This document shows, piece by piece, positions 43,267-51,423 of a stretch of DNA of 64,000 bases (positions within the stretch are counted from its first letter, which is position 1; each line of letters opens with the position of its first letter). The stretch is from Acidimicrobiaceae bacterium (lineage in GTDB: Bacteria; Actinomycetota; Acidimicrobiia; Acidimicrobiales; RAAP-2): NCBI GenBank assembly GCA_003132205.1, contig PKWY01000056.1:39337-103336 (forward strand). Direction: 5' to 3'. Both the position numbers and the translations under genes were made by a program. The notes below the pieces were generated by a model. That model saw nothing but the letters and a program-made list of their open reading frames with translations. It did no database searches and was not told the origin of the DNA.

Positions 43267-44283
43267 ATGACTGACGGGCTCCGTAATCTTGACCCAGCAC
43301 TTCGCCACGCGTGGCACTCCCTGTGTCGCGCCGGCGAACTCACGATCGCGCCTCGTTCGTTCACGCTCCTTGGCGAGCGTTACGTCGCCTACCGCTCGCC
43401 CGAGGGCGAGGCGCGCGTATTCCTGGACCGCTGCCCCCATCGATTCGCCCCACTCTCGCTGGGCAGCTGCGAGGGGGAGAACCTTCGCTGCGTGTATCAC
43501 GGGTGGGTCTTCGATGCCGATGGCGACTGCGTTGAAATTCCCGCTCTCGGCGAGGATGCCGCGCTGCCCGCGCGCGCGAAGTTGACGGGGCCGGACGGTG
43601 TCACCGAGTCGCATGGCATGGTGTTCGTCGCGCCCGAGACTCCGTTGACACCGGTTCCCAGAATCGATTCGGCGTACGACCCGGCCTTCCAGCAAGGCGA
43701 CCTTCCGGTTATCGAGACTCGCGCGAACGCCGGGCTACTCGCGGACAATTTCCTCGATATGGCGCACTTTCCGTTCATCCACTCCGGAACCTTTGGCGCG
43801 GGCGAGGCCCGTGAAGTGCCCAACTATTCGGTGACGCGCGAGGGCTACACCTTCACCGCCGCCTACGAGCACGAATTCGCCAACCGGGAGGACCCCGGCG
43901 TCGAAGAGGGGATTCGCCCGCTTCTGCAGCGGCGCCGCCTCACGTACCGCTACACCGCGCCCTTTCACCTAGAGCTCGCTATTGAGTTCCTCGACTCCGG
44001 TGGAACCAACGTGATCGGTTTCTTCCTGACCCCCGTGGACGACGAGAATGTGCGCGTCTACTCGAGCCTTTGGCGAGATGATCTTGACGGTTCCGAGGAA
44101 CGTATGGGTGACGCAATTGACTTCGAGATTGCCGTCGTGAACGAAGATCTGCAACTGCAGTCACGGTACGAGGTGCTGGAGTTGCCACTCGATATCACCG
44201 CCGAGGTGCACACCCGTGCCGACAAGACAACGGTGGAACTACGGAGAATTCTTGGCGAATTCGCGCGCACCGCCAGAGGCTGA
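43267..44283 (+). CDS. Rieske-type aromatic ring-hydroxylating / demethylating oxygenase, alpha subunit
   Basis: The 338-aa protein has the N-terminal Rieske centre (CPHRFAPLSLGSCEGENLRCVYHGW, C-x-H and C-x2-H). The catalytic mononuclear-iron domain has the bridging Asp and two His in NFLDMAHFPFIHSGTFG. The short length and single-subunit layout match vanillate O-demethylase and related oxygenases. No reductase or ferredoxin gene is adjacent, so the electron donor must be encoded elsewhere. ATG 43267 begins the homology. Confidence 0.88.
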   Translation: MTDGLRNLDPALRHAWHSLCRAGELTIAPRSFTLLGERYVAYRSPEGEARVFLDRCPHRFAPLSLGSCEGENLRCVYHGWVFDADGDCVEIPALGEDAALPARAKLTGPDGVTESHGMVFVAPETPLTPVPRIDSAYDPAFQQGDLPVIETRANAGLLADNFLDMAHFPFIHSGTFGAGEAREVPNYSVTREGYTFTAAYEHEFANREDPGVEEGIRPLLQRRRLTYRYTAPFHLELAIEFLDSGGTNVIGFFLTPVDDENVRVYSSLWRDDLDGSEERMGDAIDFEIAVVNEDLQLQSRYEVLELPLDITAEVHTRADKTTVELRRILGEFARTARG

Positions 44284-44407
44284 GCGCCGGACCGGCGAGG
44301 GACGACCCCAGTGACCGATTTCGCGCAACAGACCTGAGACGATGGGCCGGTTCTTGGAAGGCATGGGACGACGCCGGCACTAATTACTAGAGTGGCCTCA
44401 GAAGTGC

Positions 44408-44426
44408 CGGCCGCTCAGTGCGGCCG
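44408..44426 (+). promoter_or_regulatory. hairpin in the leader of the PEBP gene
   Basis: Seven-base stem CGGCCGC/GCGGCCG with loop TCAGT, 45 bases before the PEBP start codon. It may be the end of an upstream transcript or part of the leader. Confidence 0.45.
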
Positions 44427-44470
44427 CTGTCGTGTTGTCGTCATGCGAAAGCATTGGAGGGGAGATTGTC

Positions 44471-45001
44471 ATGTCGAGGAACCCGTACGAGGACCTGCCC
44501 GACGTTCCATCGTTCGAAGTGACTTCGGATGATTTCGTTGACGGCGGAAGTCTGGGCACCGCGCAACTCAGCGGGATCATGGGGGCCGGCGGTTCGGACA
44601 CGTCACCGCAACTTTCGTGGAGGGGTTTCCCGGAAGAGTCGAGAAGTTTCGCGGTCACGGTCTATGACCCGGTTGCCCCCACCGCCTCGGGCTTTTGGCA
44701 TTGGGCCGTTGCGAATATCCCCCTTTCAACGACGTCGCTGCCCTCGGGTGCGGGAGATGAAAGCGGGAGCGGACTTCCGGAAGGCGCGTTGCAGCTGGCC
44801 AATGACGCGGGTCTTCGACGCTACGTAGGGGCGGCTCCACCGCCCGGGCATGGGGTCCACCATTACTACGTGGTGGTGCACGCCGTTGATGTTCCTCACA
44901 TGGACATACCCGACGACGCGACGCCAGCATTCCTCGGCTTCAATCTCTTCCAGCACACGCTGGCGAGGGCGGTAATCGTTGGAACGCACGAGCAACGTTG
45001 A
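44471..45001 (+). CDS. PEBP family protein (YbhB/YbcL, Raf-kinase-inhibitor-like)
   Basis: The 176-aa protein shows the bacterial PEBP layout: [40 protein letters not shown] (anion-binding pocket DPDAP-like and HW), [21 protein letters not shown], and the final [14 protein letters not shown]. Its physiological role in bacteria is not settled. A GGAGGGGAGA stretch upstream fits ATG 44471; the earlier frame start at 44432 lacks homology. Confidence 0.9.
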   Translation: MSRNPYEDLPDVPSFEVTSDDFVDGGSLGTAQLSGIMGAGGSDTSPQLSWRGFPEESRSFAVTVYDPVAPTASGFWHWAVANIPLSTTSLPSGAGDESGSGLPEGALQLANDAGLRRYVGAAPPPGHGVHHYYVVVHAVDVPHMDIPDDATPAFLGFNLFQHTLARAVIVGTHEQR

Positions 45002-45106
45002 GATACCGCATAGGAGCCGGTAACTAGGGAGTCAGTCTCATTTCGACCATTGGTCGGGCGAGACTCTCGAGGACCGCCTTCCCCGGGCGAAAGGTACCAT
45101 CGGTCG

Positions 45107-46306
45107 GTGCGAACCGCTCAGCGAACTTCCGGGGTGCCCGACACGCTGTCGGCCCGCGAGGCTGCGCGCATCGCACTCTTCGCCCAGGGCCTTCGTGGTC
45201 CGCGGCTCGGCGGCGGACCCGCCGCGCTGGTGCACCATCTTCGCGGCGTGCAACTTGACACGATTTCCGTGTTGGCGCGCTCGCACGAGCTCGTGGCGTA
45301 TGCGCGCTTGGGAATCGTGGCGAAGAAGAGGATCGAAGCGGCCTACTGGGGTCCCGAGAGCGAGACCTTCGAGTACTGGTCGCACGCGGCATGCGTCCTG
45401 CCGCTGGAGTTGTGGCCCGCGTACGCCGCCAAGCGCCGCGCTCGCGCTGCGAAGGGATTTCGTTGGCACCGGCTGAAAGACCACGAGCGCAGCTGCGCCG
45501 ATGTTGTTGAGCGTCTTCGCGGCGAGGGTCCATTGACGTCTCGGGAACTCGGTGGCGCGAAGAAAGGCGGGGAGTGGTGGGACTGGTCCGAGACCAAGAT
45601 CGCTGTCGAGTGGATGCTCGACGTGGGGACGGTCGTCTGTCGAGAGCGTCGGGGCTTCGAGCGCGTCTACGACCTGGGCGAACGTGCGATCCCCTCATCG
45701 CTACGGGAGGTGGAGCTCGATAAGGAAGCCTGCCTGCGCGAGCTGGTTGAATCCGGCGGTCGAGCCATGGGCATTGCGACCGCCGCTGACCTCGCCGCCT
45801 ACCACGGTCTTGGCGCGAGCGGCGTGCGCTCGGTGCTCGCGACCACAACGCTTCGACCGGTGCGTGTCGAGGGCTGGCGTGACGAGGCCTATCTGGCCGA
45901 CGACGCAGAAGCGGGTCTTCAGCCGGGACTGCGAGGTCGAACCGCGCTGTTGTCGCCCTTCGACTCGCTGCTGTGGGACCGCGCCCGACTGGAGCGGCTC
46001 TTCAAGGTCACCTATCGCCTCGAGGCGTACGTGCCCGCCACCAAGCGCGTGGTCGGCTATTTCGCCATGCCAGTACTGTCGGGAGATCGGCTCGTCGGTC
46101 TGGTCGATCCCAAGCGCGTCGGCGAGGTGCTGCACGCCCGCCACGTCGTCGTCCACGAGCCCGGCGCCGCTCAGCACATCGCGCGGGCTCTTCGTGAGGC
46201 GGCGTCGTGGGTTGGCTGCACCCGCGTCGAGGTCGATCGCGTCACACCACCCTTGGCGGCCGACGCGCTGCGTGACGCCATGAGTGACGGCCCGCGGCCC
46301 GCTTAG
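45107..46306 (+). CDS. YcaQ/AlkX-type DNA glycosylase (HTH_42 family)
   Basis: The 399-aa winged-helix protein belongs to the family that unhooks interstrand crosslinks and removes alkylated bases. The catalytic motif reads Q-L-D in HHLRGVQLDTISVLARSHELVAYARLG, the QxD form of the YcaQ branch (AlkZ has QxQ). YWSHAACVLPLELWP and LLSPFDSLLWDRARLERLF also fit the family. The start is uncertain: GTG 45107 is used here, GTG 45134 is possible, and the frame reaches back to TTG 45050. Confidence 0.85.
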   Translation: MRTAQRTSGVPDTLSAREAARIALFAQGLRGPRLGGGPAALVHHLRGVQLDTISVLARSHELVAYARLGIVAKKRIEAAYWGPESETFEYWSHAACVLPLELWPAYAAKRRARAAKGFRWHRLKDHERSCADVVERLRGEGPLTSRELGGAKKGGEWWDWSETKIAVEWMLDVGTVVCRERRGFERVYDLGERAIPSSLREVELDKEACLRELVESGGRAMGIATAADLAAYHGLGASGVRSVLATTTLRPVRVEGWRDEAYLADDAEAGLQPGLRGRTALLSPFDSLLWDRARLERLFKVTYRLEAYVPATKRVVGYFAMPVLSGDRLVGLVDPKRVGEVLHARHVVVHEPGAAQHIARALREAASWVGCTRVEVDRVTPPLAADALRDAMSDGPRPA

Positions 46307-46315
46307 AGTGAGACC

Positions 46316-47539
46316 GTGCAGAGCAAGACACGTCCGATAGAAGAGGTGCTCGCCGAGCTGGACGCGCTTCAGCTCCGGGATCCCGAGGTGCACGGCAAAC
46401 GGCTCTTTGGACTGGTGTACCCGACCGGCCGCGAGGACATCGAGGCCCTCGTTCACGGCGTCTACGACCGCTTCCTCTTCGCCAACGCTCTCAATCCCCT
46501 CAAGTTCGCCGCCCTGGCGCAGGTCGAGAAAGAGGTGATCGCCATGGCGGGCGACCTCGTGCACCGAACAGCGACGAACGTCCACGGAGGCTCGATGACG
46601 TCGGGGGGAACGGAGTCGATCTTGATGTCGATGCTGGTGAGCCGCGAACGCGCCCGCGCCCGCGGCGTCGAACGCGCGGAGATCCTCGCTCCGGAATCGG
46701 CTCATCCGGCGTACGCGAAGGCTGCCCACTACTTCGACATGGACTACGTGCGTGTGCCCTTGGACGGATCGTACCGGGCCGACGTCGCGGCGGCGCGAGC
46801 GCTCGTGAGCGAGCAGACGTGCGTGATCGTGGGCTCCGCCTACTCGTATCCCCACGGAGTGATCGATCCGATCGCCGAGCTCGCCGCCCTGGCGGGCGAG
46901 CACGGAATTGGCTGTCACGTCGACGCGTGCATCGGCGGCTTCGTGCTCCCGTTCATGGAGATGCTCGGTCACCCCGTTCCGCCGTGGGACTTCCGTGTCG
47001 AAGGGGTCACCGAGATATCGATGGACGTGCACAAGTACGGCTACGTCCCCAAGGGCGCGTCGGTCATCCTGCACCGCGATGACGACTGGATCTGGCACCA
47101 GACTTTCTTCTATGAGCAGTGGGGCTCGGGTCTTTACGCCACGCCCGCGATCGCCGGCGCTCGCGCCGCCGCGCCGACGGTGGCCGCGTGGGCCGTCATG
47201 CGGCACCTCGGCGTCGATGGCTACAAGGAGCTTGTCGCGGATCTCTGCGCCACTGTTGAGCGACTACGCACTGGGATCACGTGCATCGAGGGGCTGGAGA
47301 TTGTGGGAGATCCGATCGGACCCCTGCTCGCCCTGCGAAGTGACACGGTCGATCTCTACGCGGTGGCGGACGTCATGGACGAGCGTGGCTGGCACCTTAA
47401 CCGCAACACCGATCCGTACGGACTGCACCTCATGATCTCGCCCGCGCACCGCGATGTCATCGACGAGTTGCTGACGGACCTGTCATACGCGATGACGCAT
47501 CATGGGCCGAGCAAGGGCAAGACAGCTCGCTACGCCTGA
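46316..47539 (+). CDS. PLP-dependent decarboxylase/lyase, sphingosine-1-phosphate-lyase-like
   Basis: Group II PLP enzyme of 407 aa. It has VHGGSMTSGGTESILMSMLVSRERARARG (cofactor phosphate loop), APESAHPAYAKAAHYF, HVDACIGGFVLPFME (PLP-ring Asp) and the Schiff-base Lys in SMDVHKYGYVPKGASV. The arrangement is nearer to sphingosine-phosphate lyase than to glutamate decarboxylase, but bacterial members also act on other substrates. GTG 46316 begins 9 bp after the YcaQ-like gene, suggesting one transcript. Confidence 0.88.
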   Translation: MQSKTRPIEEVLAELDALQLRDPEVHGKRLFGLVYPTGREDIEALVHGVYDRFLFANALNPLKFAALAQVEKEVIAMAGDLVHRTATNVHGGSMTSGGTESILMSMLVSRERARARGVERAEILAPESAHPAYAKAAHYFDMDYVRVPLDGSYRADVAAARALVSEQTCVIVGSAYSYPHGVIDPIAELAALAGEHGIGCHVDACIGGFVLPFMEMLGHPVPPWDFRVEGVTEISMDVHKYGYVPKGASVILHRDDDWIWHQTFFYEQWGSGLYATPAIAGARAAAPTVAAWAVMRHLGVDGYKELVADLCATVERLRTGITCIEGLEIVGDPIGPLLALRSDTVDLYAVADVMDERGWHLNRNTDPYGLHLMISPAHRDVIDELLTDLSYAMTHHGPSKGKTARYA

Positions 47540-47719
47540 GATCGGCTCGGGCCTTCTCTGGTTGGCAGGAGCCGCTCGGCTTTCTCCGTAGGTTCTCATT
47601 CCTGACTGGGGCTTCCGGAAGTCCTCAGCCCGAAGTGTTGCACAAGCACCTCAGAAGAGACTCACGTTCTTCACCATCTCACCGTTTCTTCTTAACTTTC
47701 TCTTACTAAAAAGAACCTC

Positions 47720-49627
47720 ATGACAAAGACAACCAAATACATGAGAGTTACTCGCAAGGCTGTTGGTGGCCGGAAATTGGCGACCATCGGCATGGCGTTC
47801 ATTACCGTGCTTCTGCTACTGGCGGGTGTATCAACGTCACTGGCGTCATCAGCGTCGTCGGCGTCGTCTTTCAAAGACTCCAGTTCGCTCCCGCCGATCA
47901 AGCATGTTTGGTTCATCATCTTGGAGAACAAGTCCTACGACGCCACGTTCACCGGATTGAACAACAACACGTACTTGTGGAAGACCCTTCCATCGCAGGG
48001 GACGCTGCTGACGAACTACTACGGCACGGGTCACTACAGCCTTGACAACTACATCGCCCTCGCCGCGGGTCAGGCTCCTGAAGTCGACAACCAGGAAGAC
48101 TGCCCGACGTACGAGACAATGAGCGGATCAATGATCACCAACAAGTCGAGCCCCAACTACGGCCAGTTCCAAGCCGGCGGAGCCCCGTACACGAACCAGG
48201 GGTGCGTCTATCCCAAGAGTGTTCCAACATTGTTCAACCAGCTTGACGCCGCCGGCGTCTCGTGGAAGGGCTACGCACAGGATCTCGGCAACACCGACAC
48301 CGCATCCGCTCCCCACGACGTCAACGCGTGCGGCGGGCCCGGGGCCAACCCGGACACCACGCCGGTCGTCAACCCTGGTTCCGCGAACGCGACGGACCAG
48401 TACGTCCCCAAGCACTTCCCATTCCCGTGGTTCGACTCGCTGCTCGACAACGGGACCACGGACTGCAATGCGGCGCACATCGCGAACGCGTTCGATCCGA
48501 ACAACGGCCTGTACCACGACCTGCAGAGCGTGGCGACGACGCCGGAGTTCAGTTGGATCACTCCGAATAACTGTTCGGACGCCCACGACGCGGTCTGCCA
48601 CGGCAACAACCTCTCCGGCGGCTGGGCCAACGCGACTACCCCGAATCCGCCGGTTAACTACACCGGCGGACTGTACGCGTCGGACCTGTTCCTCGAGCAC
48701 GTGATCCCCGAGATCGAGGCGTCGCCCGCGTTCAAGCAGGGCGGACTCATCGACGTTTCCTTCGACGAGGGCTTCCCGGCGTTCACCTTCACCGGCAACA
48801 GCTTCAACAACTCGACCGCCGACCCCGCCACTGCGGCGTCGTCGATCGCCGCCGACTCGGCGGGTGAGAACCTGTACGGCAAGAACGTCAATGCGGAGCC
48901 GACCGGGCCGAACACGCCACTGCTCACGAACGCGAGCGGTGACCAGCTCTACCCCGGTCCCGGTGACAACGCGTTCGTCGACCGCGACCCGTCGACCCCC
49001 GGCATCATCCTGGGTGGAGGTGGAGCACCGCCGGCGGCCCGCACCGACGCGGCGAGCGCCGACAGCGGCTCAACCTACGTCAACGACCAGGCGATCGTCG
49101 CGACCGACGTTGGTCGCAGCGTCACCGGAGCTGGCATCCCCACGGGCGCCACCGTTGGAATCGTCGACGACACTCCGGACGTGGCGACGAAGGCGAACGG
49201 TGCCGGGTGCTCGAACACCTGCGCCACCCACGGGATCTTCGAGCTCTTCGTGAACGGCCTCCCCGCCGCTGCGACCGGCCCGGTGACCAGCATCACCCTG
49301 GGGGCCGAGACGACCGCGACAGATCCGCTGTTCGACGCCACGGACGCCACCACCGGTGGTGGCGATGTCGGCAGCGTCTTGATCAGCCCCTACATCACGC
49401 CGGGCTCGACGGACTCGACCTTCTACAACCACTACAGCTGGTTGCGAACGATGGAGGACCTGTTCAACGTCGCCAAGGCATCGCCCGGACTGGACGGACA
49501 GGGTCACATTGGCTTCGCGGCCCAGCCGGGGCTCAAGGCCTTCGGAGCGGACGTCTTCAACAACTGCCCTGAGCGCGTGTGCACGGGCTCGTCGTTGGAC
49601 GACCACGTGGTCGCCCGTCGGCGCTGA
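47720..49627 (+). CDS. secreted phosphoesterase-family protein with an inserted domain
   Basis: The 635-aa protein has a signal peptide or TM anchor (residues 20-43, then a Ser/Ala-rich stretch). It is followed by the acid-phosphatase/phospholipase C-type fold: HVWFIILENKSYDATF (metal ligands), YGTGHYSLDNYIALAAGQ (the family nucleophile loop) and LIDVSFDEGF. The C-terminal part resumes at GGGDVGSVLISPYITPGSTDSTFYNHYSWLRTMEDLF. Between STPGIILGGGG and GGGDVG lie about 100 residues foreign to the family, with STYVNDQAIVATDVGRSVTG, IPTGATVGIV and one Cys pair. Extracellular phosphate or phospholipid turnover is likely. Confidence 0.88.
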   Translation: MTKTTKYMRVTRKAVGGRKLATIGMAFITVLLLLAGVSTSLASSASSASSFKDSSSLPPIKHVWFIILENKSYDATFTGLNNNTYLWKTLPSQGTLLTNYYGTGHYSLDNYIALAAGQAPEVDNQEDCPTYETMSGSMITNKSSPNYGQFQAGGAPYTNQGCVYPKSVPTLFNQLDAAGVSWKGYAQDLGNTDTASAPHDVNACGGPGANPDTTPVVNPGSANATDQYVPKHFPFPWFDSLLDNGTTDCNAAHIANAFDPNNGLYHDLQSVATTPEFSWITPNNCSDAHDAVCHGNNLSGGWANATTPNPPVNYTGGLYASDLFLEHVIPEIEASPAFKQGGLIDVSFDEGFPAFTFTGNSFNNSTADPATAASSIAADSAGENLYGKNVNAEPTGPNTPLLTNASGDQLYPGPGDNAFVDRDPSTPGIILGGGGAPPAARTDAASADSGSTYVNDQAIVATDVGRSVTGAGIPTGATVGIVDDTPDVATKANGAGCSNTCATHGIFELFVNGLPAAATGPVTSITLGAETTATDPLFDATDATTGGGDVGSVLISPYITPGSTDSTFYNHYSWLRTMEDLFNVAKASPGLDGQGHIGFAAQPGLKAFGADVFNNCPERVCTGSSLDDHVVARRR

Positions 49628-49653
49628 GCTGCGTCAGGAGTAAGGGCAAGTCG

Positions 49654-50256
49654 ATGAGTGCCGATCGACGCGCGAGGGGGAGCCGGGCAAACGTGCGCGG
49701 CTCCCGTGCGCGGCTCGTGGTGGTCATGGCGTCGGTCGTCGTCATCTTGTTGACGGCGTTCGTGGGGATGAGGGAGTCGAGCAAGTCCAATCTCGATTCG
49801 TATGGTGGACTTCCGAGCTGGCTGCCGCGCTCGAGTGTTCCAACGAACCGAATCGTCAGCGCCACGGTTCAGCACCCGCAGCTCGGCATCGGCGGCAGTA
49901 CCTTCAAGGTGATCGTCGATGGCGCCTCGACCCTGGTGACTATGTCGGGACCGCAGACCCCTCCCTTCGTCACGCCTCCGCCTCCGGTCACGAGGGCGAC
50001 GTTCACCATCACGTTCGCAAAGACGACCGGCGTCGTGGCGTTGCGGCCCCGCGACTTTGGAATCATCGACGGCAACGGCAACGTCTACTATCCAAAGGCC
50101 TTCGCCGACGGGACAACGCGGGTTCTGGCATCGTTAGCCATGCCAACGTCCGTCGAGGTCTCGGTGGTGATGGCGACTGGGACCGGGAGCATCGCGTGGG
50201 CCCCGGATGGAAAGCGTCCGGTCGTCACGTGGGAGTACACCCTGGAGAATGACTGA
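49654..50256 (+). CDS. single-TM exported protein, function unknown
   Basis: The 200-aa protein has a basic N-terminus, one TM helix (LVVVMASVVVILLTAFVGM) and an extracellular beta-rich domain of about 160 aa with a Pro-rich loop (TPPFVTPPPPVTR). The lower half (FTITFAKTTGVVALRPRDFGIIDGNGNVYYPK) resembles Ig-like DUF4352-type domains in layout, but I cannot assign it. It lies 26 bp after the phosphoesterase gene and may be its partner. Confidence 0.7.
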   Translation: MSADRRARGSRANVRGSRARLVVVMASVVVILLTAFVGMRESSKSNLDSYGGLPSWLPRSSVPTNRIVSATVQHPQLGIGGSTFKVIVDGASTLVTMSGPQTPPFVTPPPPVTRATFTITFAKTTGVVALRPRDFGIIDGNGNVYYPKAFADGTTRVLASLAMPTSVEVSVVMATGTGSIAWAPDGKRPVVTWEYTLEND

Positions 50257-50513
50257 ACGCGTCTCGCCTCGTGACGGTTGAACGACCAGCTAAGGGTGAC
50301 GAGCCAGTCGCCTGGCGCGGCACGATCGGGAGTGCGTACGTGGTCGCCGTTGCCACAAATATCTACGTCGTCTCTCGCACTATCCGGCCCGCTTCGGTCC
50401 TCGTAGCTCTCGTTGAAACCTACGGCAATGACGTCGCAGGATGGGTGGCAATTCCCTGATGAAGGGGCTCGAAGTGGATGTCAAGTAATCGAAGTCGTGG
50501 TACGGTCGAAAAC

Positions 50514-51353
50514 ATGAAGGGACCAACCCTTGTAATCCTGGCGGCCGGCAGAGCTCGTCGTTACGGCGGGTTGAAGCAACTCGCCCCGATTGGAAAGCAT
50601 GGCGAGGGCGTGATCGATCTTCTCGCCTCCGACGCGATGCACGCGGGCTTTGACGAGATAGTCATCGTCATCAATAGCGATACCGGACCCCAAATCAAGG
50701 AGCACGTCGCGCGGATGTGGCCAGCCGATCACCGGGTTGCTTTTGCCATTCAAGAGTTTCCGCACGGAACGGTTGACGCCGTCCTCGCCGCCCAGCCCGA
50801 TGTGGACCCGTCCACTCCCTTCGGCGTCTGCAATGCTGACGACCTCTACGGCCTCGATGCTTTCACCAAACTCAGCACCCACCTCGTCACCAGCGCCAAC
50901 AACTGCCTCGTGGGCTTCGAACTCGAGAATTCGGTCGTTGGTGACCTGCCGGTTTCACGCGGCACGTGCCAGGTGGTGAATGGACATCTCGTCGAGATCG
51001 TCGAGCGACGCAATGTGCATTTCACTCCGGAGGGGCTAGGCGCCGACGACGGACTGGAGCCGCACTTCCTTGATCCCCAGACGATGGTGTCGATGAACCT
51101 CTGGGGCTTTCAGCCGCCGATTTGGCCCCTGATGCGCCGAGCGATGGATGAGCACGACTTCACCAAAGATGTCGAGGTCCTGCTGCCGATATTCGTGGGG
51201 GATATCTTGCATACGACGTCGACGCGTTTTGACGTGCTGGCGACCAATTCGCGTTGCATTGGAGTCACCCACGCGGAGGATCTTCCGTTGGCGCAGTTTC
51301 TCGTTCGCGAGGAGATCAAGTCCGGTCAACGACCCGAGTTCGCATTTGTTTAG
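50514..51353 (+). CDS. sugar nucleotidyltransferase (MobA/GlmU-like Rossmann family)
   Basis: The 279-aa protein starts LVILAAGRARRYGGLKQLAPIGKHGEGVIDLLASDAMHAGF, the nucleotidyltransferase signature (a G-x-x-x-R-x-G-x-x-K variant), with the metal-binding dyad in FGVCNADDLYGLDAF. Nothing indicates which sugar or base it uses. It converges on the alpha-glucan operon with a 70-bp gap; a role in supplying NDP-sugars to that pathway is only a guess, since it lacks the length (about 400 aa) of ADP-glucose pyrophosphorylase. ATG 50514 starts the homology. Confidence 0.82.
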   Translation: MKGPTLVILAAGRARRYGGLKQLAPIGKHGEGVIDLLASDAMHAGFDEIVIVINSDTGPQIKEHVARMWPADHRVAFAIQEFPHGTVDAVLAAQPDVDPSTPFGVCNADDLYGLDAFTKLSTHLVTSANNCLVGFELENSVVGDLPVSRGTCQVVNGHLVEIVERRNVHFTPEGLGADDGLEPHFLDPQTMVSMNLWGFQPPIWPLMRRAMDEHDFTKDVEVLLPIFVGDILHTTSTRFDVLATNSRCIGVTHAEDLPLAQFLVREEIKSGQRPEFAFV

Positions 51354-51423
51354 AACTCAACACGCGGGTCACGAAGGAGTGCTGCGAAGTGAAGGGTCGT
51401 GTCGTTCCCGGCCACGGCGAAGA

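Noticed and set aside
50271-50459. 62-aa open frame after the single-TM exported protein
   Set aside because: No ribosome site, no family and poor composition; probably chance in a 250-bp gap.
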